A DNA stretch of 64,000 nt. Source: JAJDYQ01 sp942491945. Lineage in GTDB: Bacteria; Pseudomonadota; Gammaproteobacteria; JAJDYQ01. Shown piece after piece: positions 8,714-17,040 of this stretch. The stretch lies in assembly GCA_942491945.1 (NCBI GenBank), contig CALODD010000035.1, forward strand, positions 1-64,000, written 5' to 3'. The notes under the pieces are model-generated. The model ran no database searches. It saw nothing but the letters and a program-made list of their open reading frames with translations, and was not told where the DNA came from. Made by a program: the position numbers and the translations under genes. Position 1 is the first letter of the stretch. Each line of letters starts with the position of its first letter.

Positions 8714-9775
8714 ATGAGCCAATTACAACAAACAGACGATCTAAGAATTCAGGCAATTAAGGAAGTAGTCGCACCAAAAGAGGTGCACACGAAATTTCCA
8801 ATTAGCCCGAATGCTGCCGACGTGACCGCTAATTCCCGTCAGGCCATACACAACATCCTGCATGGCCAGGATGATCGCCTACTGGTTGTCATTGGCCCCT
8901 GCTCTATCCATGATACAGACGCTGCGCTGGAATATGCTGATCGCCTGCTGCCTCTCAGAGAAAAACTGGCCGGCGAGCTTGAAATCGTCATGCGCGTTTA
9001 CTTCGAGAAGCCACGAACCACTGTTGGCTGGAAGGGGTTAATCAACGACCCCTATCTGGATGGTAGTTTTCATATCAACCAGGGATTACATCGTGCCCGT
9101 GAACTGCTGCTTACTCTGAATGAAAAGGGCATGCCCGCAGCAACCGAATTTCTGGATTTAATCACGCCACAATACTATGCCGACTTAATCAGTTGGGGCG
9201 CCATCGGTGCCCGGACAACAGAGAGTCAGGCACACCGTGAACTTGCTTCAGGACTATCCTGCCCTGTTGGATTTAAAAACGGTACTGATGGAACACTGAG
9301 CATTGCTGTAGATGCGATCCGTGCTGCGAGTAGTCCACACCATTTTCTATCACTAACGAAAGATGGCCATTCAGCTATTTTTTCTACTAAAGGCAATGAA
9401 GATTGCCACATTATCCTGCGCGGCGGAAAAGCGCCTAATTATGATGCAGAGAGCGTCGATCAGGCTGGAAATCATTTAACAGGCGCAGGCCTGTCACCCG
9501 TAATGATGGTCGATTGCAGCCATGCTAATAGCGCCAAACAGCATAAGCGTCAGATTGACGTCGCTAATGATATCGCCCAACAAATGTCTGACGGTGAAAA
9601 ACGCATTGTCGGCGTCATGGTCGAAAGTCATCTCAATGAAGGCCGTCAGGACAATGTACCTGGACAGGAATTAAATTACGGGCAGAGCATTACGGATGCC
9701 TGCATCAGCTGGGACGATTCTGTTCCAGTACTAGAAAAACTGGCTGAAGCAGTACGCGCCAGAAGAACACAATAA
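8714..9775 (+). CDS. aroG: 3-deoxy-7-phosphoheptulonate (DAHP) synthase, class I alpha
   Basis: 353 residues, matching AroF/G/H. Motifs include GPCSIHD near residue 58, EKPRTTVGWKGLINDP, ATEFLDLITPQY, GARTTESQ and the metal-ligand segment VDCSHANS. It condenses phosphoenolpyruvate with erythrose-4-phosphate, the first step of the shikimate pathway. Which of Phe, Tyr or Trp inhibits it cannot be read with certainty, so the aroG symbol is nominal. The start ATG has GGAA 5 nt upstream. Confidence 0.93.
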   Translation: MSQLQQTDDLRIQAIKEVVAPKEVHTKFPISPNAADVTANSRQAIHNILHGQDDRLLVVIGPCSIHDTDAALEYADRLLPLREKLAGELEIVMRVYFEKPRTTVGWKGLINDPYLDGSFHINQGLHRARELLLTLNEKGMPAATEFLDLITPQYYADLISWGAIGARTTESQAHRELASGLSCPVGFKNGTDGTLSIAVDAIRAASSPHHFLSLTKDGHSAIFSTKGNEDCHIILRGGKAPNYDAESVDQAGNHLTGAGLSPVMMVDCSHANSAKQHKRQIDVANDIAQQMSDGEKRIVGVMVESHLNEGRQDNVPGQELNYGQSITDACISWDDSVPVLEKLAEAVRARRTQ

Positions 9776-9831
9776 CACCGGGATCACCGGGTATATTTAT
9801 CTACACAAGACTTAATACACAGGAGACAAGT

Positions 9832-11016
9832 ATGATTAAGCCACATGGATCGGACGAACTTAATCCGTTGTTCGTATACGACTCATCTAAGAATGAAGAA
9901 CTACAGAAAGAAGCCGAAGGCCTGCCTTCACTGTTAGTCAGCTCGGCAACTGCGGCTAATGCTGTAATGTTGGGTGCTGGGTATTTCAACCCACTTTCTG
10001 GCTACATGAACGTTGCTGACGCCGTTGCTGTTGCTGACAACATGCATATGACTGATGGCACTTTCTGGCCAACACCTGTTATGAATCTGGTCGAAAGCAC
10101 CTCAGACATTGGTGATGCGAAACGTATCGCTCTACGCGACCCGAATGTTGAAGGCAATCCTGTTGTTGCCATACAGGACATCGATGCAATCGAAGAGTTT
10201 ACCGATGAGCAGATGGCAACCATTACTGAGAAAGTTTATGGAACATCTGATCCTGAACACCCAGGCGTTGTAGCTTTTAATTCGCAGGGTAAGATTGCTA
10301 TTTCTGGTTCAATCCAGGTTCTGAACTTCTCTTACTTCTCTACTGAATTCCCGGACACATTCCGTACAGCAGTTGAGATTCGTAACGAAATCGCCGAGCG
10401 CGGCTGGAAAAAAGTTGTTGCTTTCCAGACTCGTAACCCAATGCACCTGGCACACGAAGAACTTTGCCATATGGCAATGGATCGCCTTGGCTGTGATGGT
10501 CTGGTTATCCACATGTTGCTGGGCAAACTGAAGAAAGGCGATATTCCCGCACCAGTTCGTGATGCAGCGATTCGCAAGATGGTTGAACTGTACTTCCCAG
10601 AGAATTCAGCGATGGTAACGGGCTATGGTTTCGATATGCTCTACGCGGGTCCACGTGAGGCTGTTCTACATGCGGTATTCCGTCAGAATATGGGCGCTAC
10701 CCACTTCATCATTGGCCGTGATCACGCCGGTGTTGGTGATTACTACGGTGCTTTCGAAGCTCAGGAAATCTTCGAAGGCATTCCAGAAGGTACTCTGGAC
10801 ATTGAAATCTTCAAGGCTGACCACACTGCATGGTCAAAGAAGCTGAACAAAGTCGTCATGATGCGCGAAGCACCTGACCACTCTAAAGAAGATTTCATCC
10901 TGCTTTCAGGTACTAAAGTTCGTGAAATGCTGGGTAACGGCGAAGCACCACCTAAAGAGTTCTCTCGTCCGGAAGTTGCTAAGATTCTGATTGATTATTA
11001 CCAATCTCAGAACTAA
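9832..11016 (+). CDS. sat: Sulfate adenylyltransferase (ATP sulfurylase)
   Basis: 394 residues, the homo-oligomeric Sat type rather than CysDN. Nucleotide-binding motifs are TRNPMHLAHEEL (HxxH type) and GRDHAGVGDYYG. It interconverts sulfate plus ATP with adenosine phosphosulfate plus pyrophosphate. In sulfur-oxidising gammaproteobacteria this form generates ATP from APS; in others it starts sulfate assimilation. No apr or cys genes are adjacent, so the direction is undecided. The ribosome site AGGAGA is strong and the gene ends at a clear terminator, suggesting high, independent expression. Confidence 0.95.
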   Translation: MIKPHGSDELNPLFVYDSSKNEELQKEAEGLPSLLVSSATAANAVMLGAGYFNPLSGYMNVADAVAVADNMHMTDGTFWPTPVMNLVESTSDIGDAKRIALRDPNVEGNPVVAIQDIDAIEEFTDEQMATITEKVYGTSDPEHPGVVAFNSQGKIAISGSIQVLNFSYFSTEFPDTFRTAVEIRNEIAERGWKKVVAFQTRNPMHLAHEELCHMAMDRLGCDGLVIHMLLGKLKKGDIPAPVRDAAIRKMVELYFPENSAMVTGYGFDMLYAGPREAVLHAVFRQNMGATHFIIGRDHAGVGDYYGAFEAQEIFEGIPEGTLDIEIFKADHTAWSKKLNKVVMMREAPDHSKEDFILLSGTKVREMLGNGEAPPKEFSRPEVAKILIDYYQSQN

Positions 11017-11036
11017 TAGCCGCTCATAGCAAAAAG

Positions 11037-11073
11037 AAAAGCTCGTCAGATAGATGTATCTGGCGAGCTTTTT
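11037..11073 (+). terminator. Rho-independent terminator after sat
   Basis: A 16-bp stem (11037-11052 pairing with 11057-11072, one G-U pair) with a GATG loop is followed by a short T run. It lies 21 nt after the sat stop and includes the complementary arms AGCTCGTCAGATA and TATCTGGCGAGCT. Confidence 0.9.
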
Positions 11074-11121
11074 ATTTCCTGAGTTCTGGACTAAACATAT
11101 TCGAATAGCTATGTTTATGTT

Positions 11122-11628
11122 ATGAAGACCATATCAATCATGTTCTTGCTTGCATATTGCGCGGTATCCTATGCAGAATTATATAAATGGGTAGATCAGA
11201 AGGGGAAAATCCATTATTCAGATCGCCCATTAAATCAGAAAGCAGAAAAGTATTCCCCTCCTCCTCTACAGACAATTCCAGCTTTACCAACAGAAACTAT
11301 CAAGCCCTTAAAAAAATCATCTAAAGATAGTAGTAAGTATGAATTGATACAGATTACTACTCCAAAACAAGATCAAATTTTGACACATGATCAGACAGAT
11401 ATTGCGGTAAATGTAAGATTAAAGCCTGGGCTAGATATAGGTAAATCCCACAAGCTAGCAATATACCTTGACGGATCTCTATATGCAGAAGGCTCAAAAT
11501 TTAGCTACTCCATCTCTAATACAGATAGAGGAACGCATAATATTTATGCAGCAGTGCTAGATGACACAAATAAAGTACTTATAAAAACAGAACCCGTAAG
11601 CTTTCATGTGAAACGCCACCATCGCTGA
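11122..11628 (+). CDS. DUF4124-domain secreted protein
   Basis: 168 residues. A signal peptide (MKTISIMFLLAYCAVSYA) precedes a DUF4124 segment, LYKWVDQKGKIHYSDRP, at about residues 20-37. The C-terminal half is predicted beta-rich and may be an Ig-like fold. It is predicted periplasmic, with no catalytic motif. Base composition is visibly more A+T-rich than sat. A second DUF4124 protein lies at 15840. Confidence 0.8.
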   Translation: MKTISIMFLLAYCAVSYAELYKWVDQKGKIHYSDRPLNQKAEKYSPPPLQTIPALPTETIKPLKKSSKDSSKYELIQITTPKQDQILTHDQTDIAVNVRLKPGLDIGKSHKLAIYLDGSLYAEGSKFSYSISNTDRGTHNIYAAVLDDTNKVLIKTEPVSFHVKRHHR

Positions 11629-11653
11629 TGGTTATAGATACAAGCACCCCCCA

Positions 11654-11926
11654 TTATATTATTCCATCAGGAAACTGATCCGTATTAATCCCCTGATCTT
11701 CCAGCATGACAGGAATTCCATCATCAACAGGGTAGATCGTCTTCCCTGTTTCCGTAATCAACCCTTCCTGTAGTTGTTCACCCATTGTTTCACCACCAAT
11801 ATTATGAACATCATCTTGAGCTATAACCTCGTTTAACGCCTTCAGTTGTTTAGACGTTAATTTATTAACCGGTGATTTAGTCACAGGGCAACATAAAATT
11901 TCTAGTAACTTACCGTCGATACTCAT
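11654..11926 (-). CDS. Trm112-like (YcaR-type) small protein
   Basis: 90 residues. The start reads LLEILCCPVTKSPV, the UPF0434/Trm112 N-terminus, and the end reads YPVDDGIPVMLEDQGI, the matching C-terminal motif. It is longer than the usual 60-residue YcaR because of a central insertion around ALNEVIAQDDVHNIGGE. Only two clustered cysteines are visible rather than a full zinc set. Homologues act as small activator or zinc-ribbon subunits; the partner here is unknown. Confidence 0.8.
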   Translation of the reverse strand: MSIDGKLLEILCCPVTKSPVNKLTSKQLKALNEVIAQDDVHNIGGETMGEQLQEGLITETGKTIYPVDDGIPVMLEDQGINTDQFPDGII

Positions 11927-11966
11927 TTTCTATCCTGCTTAAATTAATACCTGAATGCTATGCAGC

Positions 11967-12872
11967 TTAATCCTGATTAGCAACCCCATGTGGCACATGA
12001 CCCGTTGCTACATGTTGAGAGGCCGACTCAATATGATGGTGCTGATCATCAAAAAATATATCCGCACCAAATGTTCTCAGAAACTCCCCTTTATCCATAC
12101 CACCGAGAAATAACGCCTCATCAATCCGAATACCCCAGGCACGCAAAGTCAGAATAACCCGTTTATGTGCTGGTGCGGCGCGAGCAGTGACTAAAGCAGT
12201 ACGAATTGGCGCTTCATCGGCCGGATAGGATGCCTGAATACGATGCAAAGCAGCCAGGAAATTTTTGAACGGCCCACCAGATAATGGTTTCTTTGCAGCA
12301 GCAACTTCACTATCGGTAAACGCCTGTAGACCATTTTCTTTAAAGACACGTTCTGCTTCGTCAGAAAACAACACAGCATCACCGTCAAAAGCCAGTCGTA
12401 GTTCCGTGTCACTATCATCATTGGAATTTGCGCCCGGCATAATTGTCGCTGCGGCATACCCTGCATCAAGTGCTTTTACGACATCATCTGGGTCAGTGGA
12501 TAAAAATAAATGCGCCCCAAAAGCAGACACATAGGAGTACGGGCTCTCGCCTCCCGTAAATGCTGCTCGCGAAATTTGTAGATCATGATGCTGAATTGAA
12601 TTAAATATTCTTAAACCCGTATCCGCACTATTTCGTGACAGCAGGATTACTTCGACCATCGGATGGTCTGGATCACGACCATTTAACGCCAGAAGCTTGC
12701 GAACCAGTTAAAAAGCGGAGCCCGGCTGTAAGACCTTCTCCTCGTTCTCAATCTGATAACGACAATACGCTTCAATGCCTTCGTTCTGAAAGATCTCATG
12801 GCTATCATCAAGGTCGAATAATGCCCTTGATGAGATGGCAACGACTAGTTTGTCTTTCAGATCAACTTTCAT
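11967..12872 (-). pseudogene. 5'-nucleotidase (PF06189-type), interrupted by an in-frame TAA
   Basis: From ATG 12872 the frame reads the family N-terminus (LVVAISSRALFDL, then VLQPGSAF) for 54 codons, meets TAA at 12710-12708, and continues in the same frame with LVRKLLALN and VEVILLSRNSADTGLRIFNSI to the normal C-terminus at 11967. Total length would be 301 residues, matching cytosolic 5'-nucleotidases of this family, which dephosphorylate nucleoside monophosphates. Only codon 55 is wrong, so this is a fresh nonsense mutation, a read error or, less likely, recoding. An internal ATG at 12659 could make a 230-residue fragment lacking the N-terminal catalytic region. Confidence 0.8.
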
Positions 12873-12976
12873 ATTACTCAGTATAATTCAATCTGCCCGT
12901 GACCGTAGTATCTCTGAGACCCCCGAACAATTTGATACCGGTGTTCAGAAAAATCCATAGCCACATGATGAGTAAT

Positions 12977-15100
12977 TCATTCACCACGCACTGCCTCTAA
13001 CACCGATGGTACCTGTGCCACTTTTTGCAACACTCTCATTAACTGATCAAGGTGCGTTATCTCCGTCACAATATTCATATGCGCTGTATTATCTTCCTCA
13101 TCGCTATAGGAGTTAACCGCGCGTACATTTACATCCTCCTTAGCCAGCACCTGTGTAATATCACTGAGCAGGCCATTGCGATCATAAGCCACGATTTTGA
13201 TTGGTACCGTATAACGACTATCCGGCTGATTTGCCCAGGAGACCTGTATTTTTCGCTGTTGTTGTTCCTCGTTCAAATTGAGCATATTCACACAATCCTG
13301 ACGATGAATACGCACACCGCTACCACGCGTGATATAGCCAATGATGGATTCATAGGGGACAGGATTACAGCACGTCGCGATTTCCGTCATTAACTTGCCG
13401 ACCCCTGCAACGATAATATCATCACCCGTCGGAACCTCTGCCTGGCGATTTACAGTAGCAGGTAATTCTTTATCTAAAATTTGTGGCTGTAATTGATTAA
13501 TAACCTGATTGACGGTGACTTCACCTCGACCAACTGCGGCATAAAGGTCATCATCACTATGTAAATTAAATATTTCAGGCAGACTGCGAGCATCAGCTAA
13601 CTGCAGTCCAACCCGCTTCAACTCACGTTCCAGCTGCTGCTTCCCATCGCTTAAATTCTTCTCAAAATCTTGTAGTCGAAACCACTGGCGTATGCTGCTG
13701 CGCGCTCGTCCACTAACAATATATCCAAGATGTGGGTTTAACCAATCTCTGCTTGGCCCACCTTCTTTAGCGGTGAGAATTTCAACTTTATCGCCATTGG
13801 ATAGCTGATCAGTTAGAGAAGCCATCTTGCCATTGACCTTCGCTCCACGGCACCGGTGACCAACCTGAGTATGAATATGATAAGCAAAGTCGACTGGTGT
13901 TGAATGCGAAGGCAAATCGATCACCTGGCCTTGCGGTGTTAGGACATACAGCCGCTCCTGAAATACTTCAGACTTGAAACGATCAATAAAGTCTTCAGCC
14001 TCCTGCTCGTCATCTTTCCACTCCAGCATTTGGCGCAACCAGTTTATTTCCTCGTGCAATCCGGCATCGTGTCTGGATTGTTCTTTGTACAACCAATGCG
14101 CAGCCACACCATATTCAGCGAACTGGTGCATTTCATGCGTTCTGATCTGTACTTCGAGCGCATGACCGCCTGGGCCGACAACCGCAGTGTGCAATGACTG
14201 GTAGCCGTTCTCTTTGGGGTTCGCGATATAGTCATCAAACTCCTGCGGAATATGCTTCCACTCACCATGCACGATACCCAGCACCGTATAGCAATCTGTT
14301 ACCGTATCGACAAGCACCCTGACTGCCTGCACATCAAATAGCTCATCGAACGGCAGGTTCTTACGCTGCATTTTTCGCCAGATACTGTAAATGTGTTTTG
14401 GTCGGCCTTTCAGTTCAGCATCAATACCCTGAGAATGAAGTCCATTCCTGACCACTTCAAGCACCTGATTAATCATCGCTTCACGCTCGATACGCTTGCG
14501 TTCCAGATTACTGGCGAGCGTTTTGTAGGTATCTCGCTCAAGCTTTCTGAAAGCCAGATCTTCCAATTCCCATTTGATCTGCCAGATACCCAGACGGTTA
14601 GCTAGAGGCGCGTAAATATCCAGTGTCTCTTTAGCCAGAATCTGCTGTTCAAGTTCTGATAGTTTTTGGATTACGCGCATCCGACTTAGCTGATCAGCCA
14701 GCTTAATCAATACAACACGCACATCTCGGGCCATCGCCAGAAGCATTTTGCGTAAATTTTCTGCTTGTGCAGCAGGTAAATCAGAGTGCCCAGGATTGAT
14801 TTCACGAAGATAAGACAGCCTGCAAACACCTTCAACAAGATCGAATATTTCCGACCCGAGCTGACTCTGTATTTCCGACTTTGATTCAGTATCAAGTTGG
14901 ATATTTTGCAACAAAGCCGCCGATAGTGTCTCATAATCCAGACCCAGCTCTGCGAGTGTCTGTGCTACGTCAATAGCATGTTCATACTCATCAATTGGTG
15001 CATTTTGAGATCTGAGTATGTCATCTGCACGCCCAATGATATCCAGGTGCTTTTCAGGCACCAGATCCGTCAGGCTACGCGGTAAAGCAACCGCATTCAT
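12977..15100 (-). CDS. relA: (p)ppGpp synthetase RelA
   Basis: 707 residues. Order: degenerate HD domain (the HD pair is replaced by LLQN, residues 63-66), synthetase domain with the EFDD motif of synthetase-only enzymes in EFDDYIANPKENGYQS, TGS domain (VYVLTPQGQVIDLP), zinc-finger/conserved-cysteine segment (ATCCNPVP) and C-terminal ACT domain. It makes the alarmone ppGpp on ribosomes carrying uncharged tRNA. Hydrolysis must come from a SpoT not in this window. Two small membrane-protein genes precede it closely, the nearer one ending 9 nt upstream, so it is probably the third gene of that operon. Confidence 0.95.
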   Translation of the reverse strand: MNAVALPRSLTDLVPEKHLDIIGRADDILRSQNAPIDEYEHAIDVAQTLAELGLDYETLSAALLQNIQLDTESKSEIQSQLGSEIFDLVEGVCRLSYLREINPGHSDLPAAQAENLRKMLLAMARDVRVVLIKLADQLSRMRVIQKLSELEQQILAKETLDIYAPLANRLGIWQIKWELEDLAFRKLERDTYKTLASNLERKRIEREAMINQVLEVVRNGLHSQGIDAELKGRPKHIYSIWRKMQRKNLPFDELFDVQAVRVLVDTVTDCYTVLGIVHGEWKHIPQEFDDYIANPKENGYQSLHTAVVGPGGHALEVQIRTHEMHQFAEYGVAAHWLYKEQSRHDAGLHEEINWLRQMLEWKDDEQEAEDFIDRFKSEVFQERLYVLTPQGQVIDLPSHSTPVDFAYHIHTQVGHRCRGAKVNGKMASLTDQLSNGDKVEILTAKEGGPSRDWLNPHLGYIVSGRARSSIRQWFRLQDFEKNLSDGKQQLERELKRVGLQLADARSLPEIFNLHSDDDLYAAVGRGEVTVNQVINQLQPQILDKELPATVNRQAEVPTGDDIIVAGVGKLMTEIATCCNPVPYESIIGYITRGSGVRIHRQDCVNMLNLNEEQQQRKIQVSWANQPDSRYTVPIKIVAYDRNGLLSDITQVLAKEDVNVRAVNSYSDEEDNTAHMNIVTEITHLDQLMRVLQKVAQVPSVLEAVRGE

Positions 15101-15109
15101 TGATCCAGT

Positions 15110-15355
15110 TTATCCTGCGCTGGAGTCATTATTCGTTGATAACCATGCCATGCGGCCGAGCTTAATCGCGAGTATAAGAAGCCCTGTACTGTGCATAATC
15201 AGATCAAAAATATCGATGGGTTTAACCAGGCTTCCTTCGCTTAACATGCGCAACTTTTCCACTAAATGTGGCTCTGGTGCCATGGGGGCTAATCCCAACA
15301 TAATCGCTACAATCCCCAAGGGCAAAACCGGAATAGACTCGAGAACTTTCAACAT
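15110..15355 (-). CDS. Small membrane protein (annotated as RND-transporter-like in relatives)
   Basis: 81 residues from the ATG at 15355, which has AGGA 6 nt upstream and is a better start than the codon at 15379. Two hydrophobic helices are predicted (PVLPLGIVAIMLGLAPM and LIMHSTGLLILAIKLG), separated by a conserved-looking EPHLVEKLRML...KPIDIFDL segment. Similar short proteins in gammaproteobacteria are often labelled RND transporter, but it is far too short to transport by itself. It lies 9 nt before relA. Confidence 0.7.
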   Translation of the reverse strand: MLKVLESIPVLPLGIVAIMLGLAPMAPEPHLVEKLRMLSEGSLVKPIDIFDLIMHSTGLLILAIKLGRMAWLSTNNDSSAG

Positions 15356-15412
15356 AATTCGTCCTGAGGGGCTACGCATCCCGCGTACCCCCTGTACAGT
15401 CGTTATAGGATA

Positions 15413-15592
15413 CTAGGCGTGCATGGTCTCATCGAGCACAGGCATTAGCAAGAAAATGAGAAAGCCTGCTACCACGAGCCAGAACGCGTAGGCTGTTATG
15501 AACGGAATCGTCACAATATGACCGATAATACTGATAAGGCCTAATATCATAGCAATCCAGTATAATGTGCTATCTGTAAGGTCGCGCTGCAT
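15413..15592 (-). CDS. 59-residue membrane protein with strong ribosome site
   Basis: Too short for many gene callers. ATG at 15592, stop TAG at 15415-15413. AAGGAGG lies at 15605-15599, 6 nt before the start, one of the best Shine-Dalgarno sites in the window. The product has two hydrophobic helices (LYWIAMILGLISIIG and AYAFWLVVAGFLIFLLM) and a short acidic tail. It is on the same strand as the 81-residue gene and relA, 57 nt upstream of the former. Function unknown. Confidence 0.75.
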   Translation of the reverse strand: MQRDLTDSTLYWIAMILGLISIIGHIVTIPFITAYAFWLVVAGFLIFLLMPVLDETMHA

Positions 15593-15598
15593 GAGGCA

Positions 15599-15605
15599 CC
15601 TCCTT
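15599..15605 (-). promoter_or_regulatory. Consensus ribosome-binding site of the 59-residue protein
   Basis: Complement reads AAGGAGG, placed 6 nt before the ATG at 15592. It supports the small ORF as a real gene. Confidence 0.8.
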
Positions 15606-15839
15606 CTATATGGACATACCCTTTAGACCCATAATACGAACAAATGCTCAACTAATAATATTTTACTGTGATCAGAACTATCTATCTGTCACGCAGGACG
15701 ATTCCTTCTATACGCTCTGGTTATTAATCATCAAATCGAGAATTCTTGAACTACTTCCAGAAAAAACACTTGTCAAACAACGGTATTACGTCCTAAAGTT
15801 AAACCTGTGTCATTCATTAATAAATCTATGGAGCTTTCC

Positions 15840-16271
15840 ATGAAACAGGCTTTGGCAATAACCGTAATATCATTGTCACTTTGCAGTTTTGCGGCTAACT
15901 CAAAACTATATAAGTGGGTGGATGACAAGGGTCAGGTCAACTACAGCCAGACCAAACCGACGGATTTCAAAGCGTCCGAGGTTAATGCGCCACCTCCACC
16001 ACCTAGTGATGCACCAGATTTAAATAAGCCCTTCGCTGACCAGATACGTTCGAAATCGACTTCGAAAAATGGATCTAGTTCTTCTAGCTCAACTGGAAAT
16101 AACTCAAACGATGACGCATGCGAAACCGCTAGAAAAAATCTTTCTGCGCTTCAAAACAATGCCCGAATAAAATACAAAGATACCAAAGGTGAAACAGTCA
16201 TCATGCCTGACGATGTAAAGAAACAAAAAGTCGAAGAGTCTCAGGAGCAGGTCAAGCAATTCTGTAAATAG
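15840..16271 (+). CDS. DUF4124-domain secreted protein
   Basis: 143 residues from the ATG at 15840, preceded by GGAG; the earlier in-frame ATG at 15807 would bury the signal peptide. Signal peptide MKQALAITVISLSLCSFAANS, then the DUF4124 core KLYKWVDDKGQVNYSQTKP, a proline stretch, a serine-rich linker and a charged C-terminus with two cysteines. Probably periplasmic. It is a paralogue of the 11122 gene in its N-terminal domain only. The 247 nt before it hold no supported gene. Confidence 0.8.
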   Translation: MKQALAITVISLSLCSFAANSKLYKWVDDKGQVNYSQTKPTDFKASEVNAPPPPPSDAPDLNKPFADQIRSKSTSKNGSSSSSSTGNNSNDDACETARKNLSALQNNARIKYKDTKGETVIMPDDVKKQKVEESQEQVKQFCK

Positions 16272-16319
16272 CCTGATATTGAACACTGCGGACTACGCTA
16301 TAGAGCCCATATACCACAC

Positions 16320-16349
16320 AAATAAAAATGCCACCTGACTGGTGGCATT
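16320..16349 (-). terminator. Rho-independent terminator after the 16389 gene
   Basis: 9-bp perfect stem AATGCCACC (16327-16335) and its complement (16341-16349) with a 5-nt loop. On the minus strand the stem is followed by a run of T with one A, so it ends transcripts of the 168-residue membrane protein. The plus strand has a weaker T run, so it may be bidirectional and also serve the DUF4124 gene. Confidence 0.85.
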
Positions 16350-16388
16350 AGATATGTAATTTTTACTGACTAAATAAACCAGGGCATA

Positions 16389-16895
16389 TTACCAGGGCAT
16401 AAAGTTATTAAACATCGACATGGGCCGTGTATTCTGAGCCATGCCAGCAACTGAATGACGCATATGCTCATTAGAGTACGTAATCGCCCTCATCGAATGA
16501 TTCATTTGCTGTGTCTCTGCCACCATATTAGTCACTGAACCATCCAGTTTTTCCATATGTGAAAGCATCGGAGGCAACGATCGAATATCCGATGACATAT
16601 TATTAATCGTCACTGTCATTTTCTGCATACTATCGGTGATTCGAGCCATGTGGTGCCCCATATTAGGGTCCAGGCTCCGAGCAATTGTACGAATATCGCT
16701 AGTCAGGCTGTAAATCAGGTAGAAGCCAAATGCTGCAAGAACCATGAATGCTACCAGAGAGGGATAAACGATGACTTGCCATTGTTTTGCACTTTTTTCA
16801 ACGACAGATAGGAAACGCTCCATGCTCTGTTCATTGATGCTGCTGGTTCCTTCACTAGTCTGAACCGCCACGGCGGTTTCTTGCAGTTCTGTCAT
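16389..16895 (-). CDS. Single-pass membrane protein of unknown function, 168 aa
   Basis: A cytoplasmic N-terminus of about 40 residues, one membrane helix at about 43-65 (IVYPSLVAFMVLAAFGFYLIY), then a long region rich in Met, Asn and Ser with heptad spacing (MARITDSMQKMTVTINNM, MLSHMEKLDGSVTNM) that looks like a coiled coil. The methionine-rich end is unusual (RPMSMFNNFMPW). Topology resembles that of small MCP-like or sensor stalks, but no signalling domain is present. It has its own terminator. Confidence 0.7.
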   Translation of the reverse strand: MTELQETAVAVQTSEGTSSINEQSMERFLSVVEKSAKQWQVIVYPSLVAFMVLAAFGFYLIYSLTSDIRTIARSLDPNMGHHMARITDSMQKMTVTINNMSSDIRSLPPMLSHMEKLDGSVTNMVAETQQMNHSMRAITYSNEHMRHSVAGMAQNTRPMSMFNNFMPW

Positions 16896-17040
16896 ATACC
16901 CGGCCTCTATAATTAATAGTTATTATTCTAATTATCAGGTATCCAGTATGGCATAGCAGTTTTTTCAGTTCAATCTTCCGACTAATACCTGAATAGCCGG
17001 AAGAGACTATATTTTTAACCTAAGTTAAATCATGCCTATT

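Noticed and set aside
12873..12976. Small minus-strand ORFs (26-30 codons) between relA and the 5'-nucleotidase
   Set aside because: Short, without a ribosome site or family signal.
15610..15843. 77-residue plus-strand ORF before the second DUF4124 gene
   Set aside because: No ribosome site, no recognisable motif, and it overlaps the signal-peptide start of the real gene at 15840 in another frame.
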